A stretch of 64,000 bases of DNA from Bradyrhizobium elkanii USDA 76 (lineage in GTDB: Bacteria; Pseudomonadota; Alphaproteobacteria; Rhizobiales; Xanthobacteraceae), in NCBI RefSeq assembly GCF_023278185.1, contig NZ_CP066357.1, positions 124,001 to 188,000 of the forward strand, in the 5' to 3' direction. A program made the position numbers and the translations under genes. A model generated the notes under the pieces. That model searched no databases, was not told the DNA's origin, and worked only from the letters and a program-made list of their open reading frames with translations. Below are positions 1 through 9,307 of the stretch, piece after piece. Position 1 is the first letter of the stretch; the number at the start of each line of letters is the position of its first letter.

Positions 1-257
1 CGTTCCCGCGCCGCCTTACTCTCATTCCCTGCCAGCAACCGGTCAAGCTCGGCACTCCAGGGACCCATCTTCGGGAGCGGCTGTGTCTCGCGCTCATACC
101 GGAACTCCGTCGCTTGAGAACGAATGACCTTGCGAACCACCTTCCGCGATACGCCAAGTTCTCGGCAGATCGCCTTGATCGGACGACCATCAACAAAGTA
201 GGCGCGACGGATCTTACCAATCGTCTCCACCACCAGCATCCCAACCTCGGCTTCCAT
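1..257 (-). CDS. istA: IS21-family transposase IstA, N-terminal part (cut by window edge)
   Basis: About 85 codons of the start of an IstA-type transposase are visible, reading leftwards off the window. The N-terminus carries the helix-turn-helix region expected of IstA (IRRAYFVDGRPIKAICRELG, then SRKVVRKVIRS), which would bind the element ends. The ATG lies at 257; the DDE core would be outside the window. Upstream, near 300-335, is the repeat-rich leader usual for IS21 ends. The family call is firm; whether the gene is intact cannot be judged. Confidence 0.8.
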   Translation of the reverse strand, partial: MEAEVGMLVVETIGKIRRAYFVDGRPIKAICRELGVSRKVVRKVIRSQATEFRYERETQPLPKMGPWSAELDRLLAGNESKAARE

Positions 258-410
258 GACTCGATGGAAGCCACTGTGGACCCTTATCCCGGGGTCCCGA
301 TTGGATGCCGATCACCCCGAAAACGGGGCGCATTGCCTCACCCAGAATGTTACTGGACAACTTCTCGCCGATGATTGGGTCGGTGCCATCGAATTGGTTC
401 GGTGGCGTCT

Positions 411-2096
411 ATGGCGGGAAAGATCAGCATGGGCGCGCGGCGCGAGGTGGTGTCGGTGGTAACGGAGCGTTACCGATCGGCCAAACGAGCGGAGAAGGGA
501 CGGATCCTCGACGAGCTGTGCGCGACGACTGGCTGGCATCGCAAGCATGCGGTGCGCGCGCTCAGGCGACGCGAGGCGGTTGGACCGGGCGAGGTCGAGG
601 CAACAAGAAAGCGAAGACGCAGATATGGCGCGACGATCAAGGACGCGCTGACTGCGCTGTGGGAGGCGTCGGATCGGGTGTGCGGCAAGCGGCTCAAGGT
701 GATGATCCCGACCTTGCTGCCTGCCCTTGAGCGACATGGCCGATTGCAGCTTGGCCAGTCGGACCGTGACCGTGTTCTGGCTATCAGCGCCGCCACCATC
801 GATCGCCTGCTCGTCGATGTGAAGATCGCGGCGAGCGGCGGCAGGCGGCGCCGTGCCGGGTTCCATTCGGCAATCCGGCGCGAGGTCCCGATCCGCACCT
901 TCAATGACTGGAACAGCCCGCCGCCGGGCTTCTGCGAGGTCGACATGGTCGCCCATGGCGGCACGTCGGTGGCTGGCTCGTTCATCCAGACCCTGACGAT
1001 GGTCGATATCGCCACGGGCTGGACGGAGTGCCTGCCGTTGCTGACGCGGGATGGCTCGCTGGTTGCCGAGGCGATCAACCGCGCACAGAGCCTGTTCCCC
1101 TGGCTCTTGCGCGGCGTGGACTTCGACAACGACAGCGCCTTCATGAACGATGTCGTCGTGCCAGGGTGCCGCCAACAGAAGCTCGAGGTGACGCGCTCGC
1201 GTGCCTATAAGAAGAACGATCAGGCGTTCGTCGAGCAGAAGAATGGTGCCGTCGTCCGCCGCCTCATGGGCTATGGCCGCTTCGATGGCGTCGAGACGGC
1301 GCGTATGATGGGCCGCCTTTATGCTGCGGCACGGCTCTACGTCAACTTCTTCCAGCCGTCGTTCAAGCTGAAGGAGAAGCGTCGCGAAGGGGCTAAAGTG
1401 ATCAAGCGTTATCATGCTCCGTTGACGCCCTATCAGCGCGCGCTGGCCCATCCCAAGGTGACCGCGGCTGTAAAGCGGCGGCTACGCGATCAGTATCGCT
1501 CGCTCGATCCGGTCGCGCTGTTGGCCGAGATTCGCGCAACCCAGGACGAACTCGGCAATCGCGTCGATCGTCGTGCCGGACAGGCGCGCTGCCTGCAACG
1601 CGCTTGCACGAGCACCGCGCCGGCGACCGCGGCGACGTTTGCGAAGACGCTCGGCAAGACGGTGACGGCCGGCGAGCCGCGTGCCACGCACCGGCGAAGC
1701 CGTCGGCCCTATAAGACCAGGGTTCGCATGCCGTCCAAGCTCGACCCGCATCTTGCTGCGATCGAAGCCTGGCTCGCAGAGCAGCCGCAGCTGACTGCAC
1801 TCGCCATCGTCGGCCGGCTGAGCGAGAAACACCCCGAGGAGTTCGGGACGAGACAGCATTCGATCGTGCAGCGTCTGCTGAGGGCGCTTAGACGGAGGGC
1901 TGCCGAGCAGTTGGTCGCGGAGGAGTCGCTCGGCGACGCCACCACCGCTGCCCCATTGTCCGGGGTTGTGGACGGCTCGGGCTATGTAGGGCCCGACCCG
2001 CCCACAGCCCCTCCCACCGAGCAAGCTTGGAAAGCAACCTGGCGCGGCCAATCAGTCGACATCGCATCGACCGCTGCAACGGCGCCATCAGGGTAA
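411..2096 (+). CDS. Integrase-like DDE transposase (unclassified/ISNCY-like IS)
   Basis: A 561-residue protein with an rve-type integrase core. The first acidic residue is in FCEVDMVAHGG (near 178), the second in VDFDNDSAF (near 239) and the Glu in AFVEQKNG. The N-terminal third is basic and HTH-like (WHRKHAVRALRRRE) and probably binds the IS ends. I chose ATG 411 because the residues before it share no transposase character. The last 40 or so residues are low-complexity and Pro/Ala rich, so the C-terminus may run past the original IS end into the neighbouring recombinase remnant. It would catalyse cut-and-paste or copy-out transposition. IS481 or another integrase-like group is possible. Confidence 0.7.
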   Translation: MAGKISMGARREVVSVVTERYRSAKRAEKGRILDELCATTGWHRKHAVRALRRREAVGPGEVEATRKRRRRYGATIKDALTALWEASDRVCGKRLKVMIPTLLPALERHGRLQLGQSDRDRVLAISAATIDRLLVDVKIAASGGRRRRAGFHSAIRREVPIRTFNDWNSPPPGFCEVDMVAHGGTSVAGSFIQTLTMVDIATGWTECLPLLTRDGSLVAEAINRAQSLFPWLLRGVDFDNDSAFMNDVVVPGCRQQKLEVTRSRAYKKNDQAFVEQKNGAVVRRLMGYGRFDGVETARMMGRLYAAARLYVNFFQPSFKLKEKRREGAKVIKRYHAPLTPYQRALAHPKVTAAVKRRLRDQYRSLDPVALLAEIRATQDELGNRVDRRAGQARCLQRACTSTAPATAATFAKTLGKTVTAGEPRATHRRSRRPYKTRVRMPSKLDPHLAAIEAWLAEQPQLTALAIVGRLSEKHPEEFGTRQHSIVQRLLRALRRRAAEQLVAEESLGDATTAAPLSGVVDGSGYVGPDPPTAPPTEQAWKATWRGQSVDIASTAATAPSG

Positions 2097-2146
2097 CATT
2101 CGCAGATGCGGCAATACGCGGGGTCCTTATTCCATGCCGAAACACA

Positions 2147-3262
2147 ACGGTCGGCCCGGATGTGTTGGCAGGTTGGCTGGCCTTCCTGGGTACGCGGGTG
2201 ATTGCATACATATTCGCCGCCCCCCTTGTAGCGGACGTACATCTTATGGCCACATCGTGCGCACCAGGCGATGCCGTGGAGCAGAAGCTCGCCATCGCGA
2301 GGCGCGCCTCGGGTTTTGATGCGCATGTATTCGGCTCGGTTATCTCTGATGACGGCTCGGATTTTTCATGAATTGGCCAGTCGATATAGGCGGGATATCG
2401 ATCTTTGACGACGATCCGCCACTCCTCAATCGGCCGCGGAGCCTTTTGCGGCAGGGCGCCCTCCCGCTTCGGCGGCTGGAAGCGGGTTCGTCCATAGACG
2501 AAGGCGCCCGCATATGCGGGGTTCTTCAAGACGGCCGCCACCGCAGCCAGCGTCGCGCGGGTCCAACACAAATCGCCATGCCGATCACGACGTGGCAGTT
2601 CGAGGTCACGCTCGTTCAACGCCCGCATCACCTTGGCAACGCTGCGCAATTGCAGGAACAGCTGGAAGACGAGACCGAGCCGCCCTTGCACGGCTATGTC
2701 GGGATCCTTAACGACCACGCCGCTCGGGTCCCGCATCAGCCCGATTGGCAGCATAACCGCAAGTTCGCCGCGTTCGGCTTTAGCCAGCAGGCCGGCGGTC
2801 AGCCGGCTGCGGATCGTATGTAGCTCAAGCTCGGAGATCGAACCTTTCAGCCCGAGAAGCAACCGTCCGTTGGGAGTGCCCGGATCATAGACACCATCGC
2901 GGTCGGCGATCAGACAGCCACGCAGACCACAGATATCCAGGAGCGGATACCAGTCGGTACAATTACGCGCCAAGCGAGTCGCGTCGATCGACAGGATCGA
3001 GCCCCACTTCACTCAGGCCAAGACGGCCAACGACTTCTTTGAAGCCGTTACGATGCGCTGTAGACGCGCCGCTCAACCCGAGATCGGCGTCAATCACGTC
3101 GATGGCCGCTTCACGCCATCCGAGTTCGCGGGCGCGCTTGCGAAGCGCGTATTGAAGGCGCAGGCCCTCCTGATTGCTTACGACCTGGTGGGGCGTCGAC
3201 TGCCGGATGTAGACTACGGCTTTGCGCGCCAAGTGGCTTGGTGTGACCAACTCGGACTTCAT
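2147..3262 (-). pseudogene. Large serine recombinase, broken by two frameshifts
   Basis: Three reading frames together spell a site-specific serine recombinase. The N-terminal resolvase domain begins with KAVVYIRQSTPHQV, where the Ser of RQS is the expected nucleophile. It continues in a second frame from about 3010 (SIDATRLARN, then SELELHTIRSRL) through the recombinase domain. The zinc-ribbon part (WCARCGHKMYVRY) resumes in a third frame near 2326. Shifts lie near 3010 and 2345-2370, and recognisable sequence stops near 2147, so the extreme C-terminus is also lost. Two small genes directly upstream belong to the same module. No functional recombinase can be made without correcting both shifts. 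Confidence 0.8.
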
Positions 3263-3359
3263 GAGGGATCTCCGCCAAAATCGCGGCGACGTCTTCGACG
3301 ATCTGGCGTCGGAGCGCGGGCGTCAGCGTCGACCAAAGATCGGCTGGATCCATGCTCAT
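3111..3359 (-). CDS. Small protein of the serine-recombinase module
   Basis: An 82-codon frame overlapping the start of the broken recombinase and the end of the DUF5372-like gene. The first 35 or so residues look protein-like (DLWSTLTPALRRQIVEDVAA); the rest is Arg/Pro rich and may be read-through. A small gene at this position between a DUF5372-like gene and a recombinase fits a three-gene mobile module. Function unknown. Confidence 0.4.
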   Translation of the reverse strand: MSMDPADLWSTLTPALRRQIVEDVAAILAEIPHEVRVGHTKPLGAQSRSLHPAVDAPPGRKQSGGPAPSIRASQARPRTRMA

Positions 3360-3642
3360 GTGCCTCGGAACAATCCGCTGTCGATAGAAGCTCGAGTAGA
3401 GCCTCCATACTCAGCTTAATCTGATTTGCTTCTTGTCCATAATATTCGATTGCGGTTGCCTGAATTAGGAGGCTGCTTCCCGTGCGAAACTCAACTTCAT
3501 ACGAAGCGGGAATGCCTCGGCCTCGCTGGCCGATCTTCCTGATCACTCGAAATGAGCGGCCGTACAATGGATGGTGGGGGTCCCGAACTTCGATCACCTC
3601 CGGAAATGATTCGTCAGACTCACTATTGGGGACATTCCTCAA
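3259..3642 (-). CDS. DUF5372-like small protein of a recombinase module
   Basis: A 127-residue protein whose core is EVRDPHHPLYGRSFRVIRKI, matching my recollection of DUF5372 proteins found beside recombinases in rhizobia. A second, partial copy of this family (core [15 protein letters not shown]) lies at 20.05-20.27 kb. The C-terminal 35 residues overlap the next gene and are Arg/Asp rich, so the true end may be earlier. It would be co-transcribed with the two genes to its left on the map. Biochemical role unknown; the domain name is from memory and unverified. Confidence 0.55.
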   Translation of the reverse strand: MRNVPNSESDESFPEVIEVRDPHHPLYGRSFRVIRKIGQRGRGIPASYEVEFRTGSSLLIQATAIEYYGQEANQIKLSMEALLELLSTADCSEAHEHGSSRSLVDADARAPTPDRRRRRRDFGGDPS

Positions 3643-3647
3643 TCCCC

Positions 3648-3716
3648 TCGGTCGATGGGATGGACTGGAAGCGGGTCCGGACCGCGGCGGTCAAGCCGCC
3701 GGAGATTGTTGGGTAA
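3648..3716 (+). pseudogene. C-terminal remnant of IS66 TnpB
   Basis: About 22 codons ending GMDWKRVRTAAVKPPEIVG and a TAA just before tnpC resemble the tail of IS66 TnpB. tnpA and most of tnpB are gone, replaced by the recombinase module on the left. Confidence 0.45.
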
Positions 3717-3790
3717 AAGCGCTGCGGCGAAGTGAATCAATGAGCTGAAAGGGCAAGAGAAACGGAGCAAAATGTGCTCTGGTCGGGTCA

Positions 3791-5386
3791 ATGACGCCGC
3801 CGCCCGATCTCAGCCTCCCGAATGACATAGAGACGCTGAAGGCCATGGTACTTGCCATGGCCGAGAAAGCGGCCCGCGCCGATGCCCTGGAGAGCGAAGT
3901 CGCCGATCTGAAGGCGCGCAACGCCGACGCGGATGCGCGCATTGAGCGGCTGACGCAGATCCTGAAGGCCTTCGACCGCGCCCGGTTCGGCCGACGATCG
4001 GAAAAGCTCGGCTCGGCGAACGGCGATGATGAACAGCAGGCCTTCGTCTTCGAGGAGATCGAGACCGGCATCGCCGCCATCAAGGCCCAGGTCCGCAAGG
4101 GGCGTGCGCAGGCGGATGGCAAGCGTGCACCGCGTCGGCGCAAGGGCTTTGCGTCCCATCTGGAACGGATCGAAACTGTCATTGAGCCGGAAGAGCTGGC
4201 TGAGCATGCCGGCAAGCAGAAAGTGCTGATCGGCGAGGACGTGTCGGAGCGCCTGGATATGGTGCCGGCGAAGTTCCGTGTGATCGTCACGCGCCGTCCC
4301 AAGTACGCGTTCAAGAACGCGGACGGCGTGATCCAGGCGCCGGCCTCGGCCCACATCATTGAAGCAGGCATTCCGACGGAAGCGCTTCTGGCCCAGATCG
4401 CCGTCGCCAAATATGCCGATGGCCTGCCGCTCTACCGGCAGGAGGCTATCTACGCCCGCGACAAGGTCGAACTCGACCGCCAGTTGATGGCGCAATGGAT
4501 GGGCAAGCTCGGCTTCGAGCTGGAGATCGTGGCCGACTACGTCTTCAGCGAGGTCAAGAAGGCCGAACGGGTCTTTGCCGACGAAACCACTTTGCCGACG
4601 CTCGCTCCGGGCTCCGGATCGACAAAGACGGCCCATTTATGGGCCTATGCCAGGGATGATCGAACGTTTGGCCGCAACGGTCCCCCGATGGTGGCTTATC
4701 GCTTCGAAGACAGCCGCTCCGGTGAATGCGCGGTCCGCCATCTCAATGGTTATCGCGGAATCCTGCAGGTGGATGGCTATGCCGCCTATAACAAGCTCGC
4801 GCGATCCGATCGCGGCAATGATTGCATCACATTGGCTGGCTGCTGGTCACACTGCAGACGCAAGTTCTACGAGCTGCATGTTGCAGGGAGCTCAGAAGTG
4901 GCAACGGCGACGGTCGAGCGGATGGCGAAGCTCTGGCAGATCGAGAAAACGATGCGCGGTCAAAGCCCCGACACTCGCGTTGCCGCGCGCCAGCAAGCCT
5001 CCGCGGCGATCGTCGCAGATCTCTTCGATCTCTGGCAGCAGACCTTGCGTCGGATCTCCGGCAAATCAAAACTGGCTGAGGCGATCCGCTATGCCGTCTC
5101 GCGCCGTGCCATCTTCGAACGATTCCTGACCGATGGTCGCATCGAGCTCGACTCCAACATCGTCGAACGCGCCATCAGACCGCAAACAATTACGAGAAAG
5201 AACAGCCTCTTCGCTGGCAGCGACGGCGGCGGACGAACCTGGGCAACCATCGCGACACTGCTGCAGACAGCGAAAATGAACAACGTCGATCCGTTCGCCT
5301 GGCTTAGCCTAACGCTTCAGCGCATTGCCAACGGCTGGCCGAGCAGCAAAATCGACGCGCTTATGCCATGGAACCACGCCGCCTGA
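3791..5386 (+). CDS. tnpC: IS66-family transposase TnpC
   Basis: A full-length 531-residue IS66 transposase. It has an N-terminal coiled coil (LEAlike heptads around 20-65), a zinc-finger-like region, then the DDE core with Asp in FADETTLP, Asp in LQVDGYAAYN and Glu in DSNIVERAIRP, and the usual C-terminal GGRTWATIATLLQTAK. The element ends at about 5408, where the terminal ...CCGCTTAC matches the IS66 end consensus GTAAGCGG read inward. TnpC looks intact, but the helper genes tnpA and tnpB are missing except for a TnpB tail, so this copy should need help in trans. Confidence 0.92.
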   Translation: MTPPPDLSLPNDIETLKAMVLAMAEKAARADALESEVADLKARNADADARIERLTQILKAFDRARFGRRSEKLGSANGDDEQQAFVFEEIETGIAAIKAQVRKGRAQADGKRAPRRRKGFASHLERIETVIEPEELAEHAGKQKVLIGEDVSERLDMVPAKFRVIVTRRPKYAFKNADGVIQAPASAHIIEAGIPTEALLAQIAVAKYADGLPLYRQEAIYARDKVELDRQLMAQWMGKLGFELEIVADYVFSEVKKAERVFADETTLPTLAPGSGSTKTAHLWAYARDDRTFGRNGPPMVAYRFEDSRSGECAVRHLNGYRGILQVDGYAAYNKLARSDRGNDCITLAGCWSHCRRKFYELHVAGSSEVATATVERMAKLWQIEKTMRGQSPDTRVAARQQASAAIVADLFDLWQQTLRRISGKSKLAEAIRYAVSRRAIFERFLTDGRIELDSNIVERAIRPQTITRKNSLFAGSDGGGRTWATIATLLQTAKMNNVDPFAWLSLTLQRIANGWPSSKIDALMPWNHAA

Positions 5387-5409
5387 ACGGCCTCAGCTTG
5401 CCGCTTACC

Positions 5410-5529
5410 GTCGAATGCTGCTGCTCCAAACTCAAGCAGTTCCGCCGCGTCGCCACCCGCTTTGAAAAGACCGCTCGAAATTACCGCGCCGTTGTCGCTC
5501 TCGCGGCCACCATCCTATGGCGGCGATAA
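5410..5529 (+). pseudogene. 3' end of an IS5-family transposase
   Basis: Forty codons (CSKLKQFRRVATRFEKTARN, then YRAVVALAATILWRR and TAA) are the characteristic end of IS5/IS427-type transposases. The sequence begins right where the IS66 element ends, so IS66 appears to have inserted in this older element; the other half is not present on the left. Confidence 0.75.
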
Positions 5530-6100
5530 GTGTGCACACCACCTAGACCATCCGAGGAGTTGCTGCCTCGTCGTCGTTCGAAGTTAAAGCGCAGATGAGG
5601 GCAAATCATGGATGCTACTCGGCAGGCGGGCCGCGGAAACATGGTCCATCAATCGCCTGCTCTCAGCGAATGCGGGACGATGCCGCCAGCGACGCGGCCG
5701 CAACGACAATCGCTCTCACCTTCTATTCTCGCATATTGGCACACGTCGAAAGTGAGCCGGTCTGCTAACTGAATGAAATTGCTCGGATGCCGACCGCGAA
5801 AGCCGCGACGGCCATTACGCGTGCCTATCCCGCGCTCGAACGACGAGGCAGACAGAAACGTGCTGATCTGGGGCGACGCGAGTCATCACTGAGCCGAACC
5901 GCGCCGGCTGCACCATAGTCTGCCCGATCTGGGGCTATCAAGGCGCCGCCATCCGCTGCCGGAGCGCATGACATGACGATCGAGCTCGCTGAAACAACCC
6001 CGGCCGTATCCTAGAAGCGGGCCTCAAGTCTTGCTGTCCAGAATTCCGATCCTGTTCGCCTACGGACCGAACGGCAAGCCCGCATCAGGCTCGCCCGGCG
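5530..6100. other. Intergenic, no recognisable gene
   Basis: About 570 bases between an IS5 remnant and nopT. Only short, unconvincing open frames are present. It probably contains old IS debris. Confidence 0.5.
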
Positions 6101-6892
6101 TCATCGTATCTTTTGTGTGGTGATTGTCGACAAATGCAGCCCATTAGGGTTCCTGTAACGATTGGCAAGACTTTCGAACAATGCACCCATCTCGCCTGAT
6201 GGAACGGTAAATTCTCCATAGTTAGGATCGAAGAGCGTCGTGCTTCCGTTCGACGCCGATGTCGCAACCGAGTGCCTTGCACGTTCGGCGAAACCCAAGC
6301 TGAGCAGATACTTCGATCCATCATCGGTGATTTTGTGCAGCATGCTCGAGAAGCTCGTAGGATCGCCGAACGTGTATGTGTTCCCTTTCTTGGATGCCTC
6401 CAAGCCCGCGCCGTCCTTCAACACGGTGGCTTTTGCCTTAAAATTGGCGTCAGAACTTTCCGCTCCCTCGTTTCGCGACGATTTCAAGAGCTCCTCATAC
6501 TGCTCCTGGAGCCGAGCCGCTGAGTGGTGCCCGTCCGATCCGGGCACTAGCGCATTCATTCGGGATCTCGGGCTGTTCGGGAGATTGCTGAGCCACCCTG
6601 CGGTCAGCCCAACGCAGATGTTATCTGCATTCGCCTGCGGCAATTCGGCCGTGCGGTATTGGAAAAGGGAGGTGCTCGGCCTCGCTGGAGAGGATGCGCT
6701 GGGGGTGGCTGGATCCGAGGCATATGGCTTACTGGCGCAGCACCCCATTTCATCGGGCAGATCCCCGTGCGGCAGGTCCATCTGCAGCGCGAGATCGGCA
6801 AGCTTTTCCTTAAAGCTGTCGCTGTTTACCGACTGGCTCGGTTCGTAAGGTTGGCTAGCACCTGTGGATGAATCACTGATTCGGTTGTACAT
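6101..6892 (-). CDS. nopT: NopT-type type III effector, YopT-family cysteine protease
   Basis: A 263-residue YopT/AvrPphB-like papain-fold protease. The triad fits Cys93 (NICVGLTAGWL), His207 (ARHSVATS) and Asp222 (LFDPNYGEF). DEM-GCCASKP at 47-56 matches the NopT autocleavage site, which exposes a Gly for myristoylation and two Cys for palmitoylation. The known family is injected through the rhizobial type III system, self-processes, is anchored to the host membrane and cleaves plant targets. The N-terminal 45 residues are Ser-rich and polar, as expected for a secretion signal. A degenerate tts-box-like sequence lies about 80-100 bases upstream. All active-site residues are present and the length matches NopT, so the protein is probably functional although it sits among IS debris. 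Confidence 0.9.
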   Translation of the reverse strand: MYNRISDSSTGASQPYEPSQSVNSDSFKEKLADLALQMDLPHGDLPDEMGCCASKPYASDPATPSASSPARPSTSLFQYRTAELPQANADNICVGLTAGWLSNLPNSPRSRMNALVPGSDGHHSAARLQEQYEELLKSSRNEGAESSDANFKAKATVLKDGAGLEASKKGNTYTFGDPTSFSSMLHKITDDGSKYLLSLGFAERARHSVATSASNGSTTLFDPNYGEFTVPSGEMGALFESLANRYRNPNGLHLSTITTQKIR

Positions 6893-6954
6893 GGCGTTTG
6901 GCCTTCCCTTGCCGTACGTTTCGTCGCAGTGAGTTAGGGCCGCTTAGGCCCTGC

Positions 6955-6991
6955 TGCGAATGATGATCGGGCAAGCTGACGGCGAGCTGAC
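6955..6991 (-). promoter_or_regulatory. Candidate degenerate tts box upstream of nopT
   Basis: On the minus strand GTCAGCTCGCCGTCAGCT (6991 to 6974) matches most of the tts-box left half GTCAGCTTnTCGAAAGCT. The right half (CAGC-type) is weak. The position, ending 60-80 bases before the start codon, suits TtsI control. Confidence 0.4.
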
Positions 6992-7695
6992 GAGTAGGTG
7001 TTGCCGAGCTTAGAAAGCAACCTTTGCGCGGCCTCAACATCTTACAGAGTCAAGGTCAGTTTTCGGGCGATGCAAGGGAGTTTCGACCCAGCAGGCTGTT
7101 GAAAAACGCGCTCGCCACGGACCCGCGAGCCTGATTCATTGTCCATGACGAGATCATCGGAGCGTTGAGGATACGGTCGCCATGTCTCGCACTCTGTCGA
7201 CGCACCGTGGATTGCGTCCAGCGCCAACGTGTGCCTCGTCTCCTTTCAGGGCTAACCACCCATCTGCGCCCGCCTTCCCAGCGCGGTGAGGGTCCAGACG
7301 CGGGCGGCATGGTGACCAACCAATCCTGGTAGGTGCGCCGCGGGTCTTTCGGAGGATACAATCCGGCGGCAAGCCCGGGGCTGTCCTGCGGGCAGGTCAG
7401 TGTCGCAAGCTGAGGCGTTGGCTAGCCGTTGGAGTTGCCGGCGCGCGTGGTATGGATAGCGCTTGCGGACACCGCCAGCGCCGGGTCACCGCCGCTAACT
7501 TCTCTGGCAGCGCCCGCGCTGCTTCAGTTGGGTGCGAGATAAATATCGTCTCGACCAGCAGGAGAATTCGGCCATAAAGCTTGAATTCGGAATGTTGCTC
7601 CGGAGCGGACACCCGGATAATCCTGGCGCTGCTCGTCTCCCAACTAGCGGACCATCGCTTAGATAATTTCTAGAAACCACCTAAGGGTTTATAGA
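6992..7695. other. Intergenic, scrambled IS debris
   Basis: About 700 bases with only short overlapping frames on both strands. A minus-strand stretch near 7056-7130 resembles the start of a transposase leader, but nothing is assignable. Confidence 0.4.
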
Positions 7696-7882
7696 CATGG
7701 CGCCAATCTCACTGCGACATCGCGAAAAAATGCCCTCGCTGTGTGCTAGCCACCGCGAGTGGGCATGAACGGGTCAATGCGCACGAAGTCCAGCATCTTT
7801 GACACTGCTGGGACTGCAAACACGAATTGGTCACGGTCGTCACTTCTGATGAAAAGGCGCCGTCAGTCACTAAGATCACGAT
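7696..7882 (+). pseudogene. Remnant of a small zinc-ribbon protein
   Basis: The frame reads KKCPRCVLATASGHERVN, then an in-frame TGA, then HCWDCKHELVTVVTSDE. Two CxxC pairs suggest a zinc ribbon. The frame has no good start, one stop, and is cut off at the IS3 end at 7883. Confidence 0.4.
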
Positions 7883-7900
7883 TGACCTTGCCCCCAAATT

Positions 7901-8830
7901 TTATCCATTCCTGAGTTCGCCCCGGTCGTTGGATTTGCCCATTTGGGCGGTGGTAGCGACGGGAGCTGGCGCGGAGCCCTCAGCATAGCGCAGCGCCAGA
8001 TCCCGGCGCGGGTGATAGGTCATGGCGAACTCGGACGGGGTTTTCCATCCGAGCTGCGAGTGTGGGCGTGTGTCGTTGTAATCGGCCCGCCAGCATCCGA
8101 GAGCCATGCGAACCTGGCCAGAGACGTGAACAACGTCTCGTTCAGGAGTTCGTCCCTCAAGCGCCCATTGAAGCTCTCGATGAAGGCGTTCTGCATAGGT
8201 TTGCCCGGCGCGATGTAGTGCCATTCGACGCCGCTGTGATCCGCCCATGTCAGAATCGCGTTGCTGGTGAGTTCGCTGCCGTTGTCGCTGACCACCATCT
8301 TCGGCTTGCCGCGCTCGATCGTCAGCCGGTCCAGTTCCCGCGCCACGCGGATGCCGGAGAGCGAGGTGTCGGCCACCAGGGCCAGGCACTCGCGGGCACA
8401 ATCATCGATGACGGTCAGGATGCGGAAGCGGCGGCCGCAGGTCAGCTGATCCGACACAAAGTCGAGCGACCACCTGTCGTTCGGCGTTATCGGAACCAGC
8501 ATCGGCGCCCTGGTCCCGATCGCTCGCTTGCGGCCGCCACGGCGGCGTACCGTCAGCTTCTCTTCCCGATAGAGCCGGAAGAGTCTCTTGTGGTTGATCA
8601 GATAGCCCTCCCGCTTGAGCAGAACATGCAGCCGCCGATAGCCGAAGCGGCGGCGTTCATGGGCAATCGCCTTCATGCGCTGGCGAATGCTGGCATCGTC
8701 AGCCCGGGTCGTCCGGTATCTCATCGTCATGCGGCAGCAGCCGATGGCTTTACACGCCCGCCGTTCGCTCATCCCGAATGCCTCTCGCAGATGGACGACA
8801 GCTTTCCGTTTCCCGGCGGGCGTCACCACT
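7901..8830 (-). pseudogene. IS3-family OrfB (DDE integrase), frameshifted
   Basis: OrfB of the IS407-like element: HTH_21 region ([16 protein letters not shown]), then rve core with Asp in [10 protein letters not shown], Asp in [10 protein letters not shown] and Glu in [13 protein letters not shown]. The frame is lost near 8113-8118 (after LFTSLA) and recovers in another frame as [20 protein letters not shown] to the TAA at 7901. It would normally be made as an OrfAB fusion by ribosomal slippage; this copy is doubly dead because orfA is split too. Confidence 0.85.
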
Positions 8831-9062
8831 TCTTTCCCAGGAGGTCTTTCAGCGCCGCGTTGTCCAGCATGGCGTCGGCCAGGAGCCGCTTCAGCTTCGT
8901 GTTCTCGTCCTCCAGCGTCCTCAGCCGCTTGGCCTCGGAGACATCCATCCCGCCGAACTTGGCCTTCCATTTGTAGATGCTGGCGTCGCTGACGCCATAC
9001 TTGCGGCACAGATCGACGACCGAAACGCCGGCCTCGTGCTCCTTCAAAATCCCGATGATCTG
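8823..9062 (-). pseudogene. IS3-family OrfA, main part (start removed by IS110)
   Basis: HTH protein [20 protein letters not shown] followed by a Leu-zipper region ending [10 protein letters not shown]. The first nine codons (MKRSRFSEE) are found 1.36 kb away at 10447-10421 on the other side of an IS110 insertion. Together they make a standard OrfA start. Confidence 0.85.
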
Positions 9063-9096
9063 CTTCTGTATTCGGTCTGCTTCTGTATTCGGTCTG
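9063..9096. repeat. Two tandem 17-base repeats at the IS110/IS3 junction
   Basis: CTTCTGTATTCGGTCTG occurs twice in a row at the left edge of the IS110 element. Its core TATTCGGTC is inversely repeated at the right edge (GACCGAATA near 10407-10415). Confidence 0.8.
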
Positions 9097-9307
9097 CTTT
9101 TGTCAATCCCTTAAGAGCGCGTGCCGCGGGTACCTTGCTTCTGTTCGTGGTCGGCAAAGCCGCCACACGATGGGATTCGGTTGAATGGTCGGTTCAAGCT
9201 CTTCGGCGTAGTCACCCGACCTGGAGGGCGGACGCCACGACAGATCATACGAACTCGACCATCCCCACGCCCCGCGACGGGCGTCTCTTGGGATGACGAT
9301 GGCGTCC

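Noticed and set aside
312..1451. 379-codon minus-strand open frame across the first transposase
   Set aside because: Codon-shadow of the DDE transposase on the opposite strand; Arg/His/Ala-rich text without domain features.
7055..7090. GTCAGTTTTCGGGCG as a tts box on the plus strand
   Set aside because: Spacing is one base short of the consensus, the right half is missing and no gene follows downstream.
9063..9096. Tandem 17-base repeats as a CRISPR array or replication iterons
   Set aside because: Only two adjacent copies without spacers, exactly at an IS junction; best explained by insertion.
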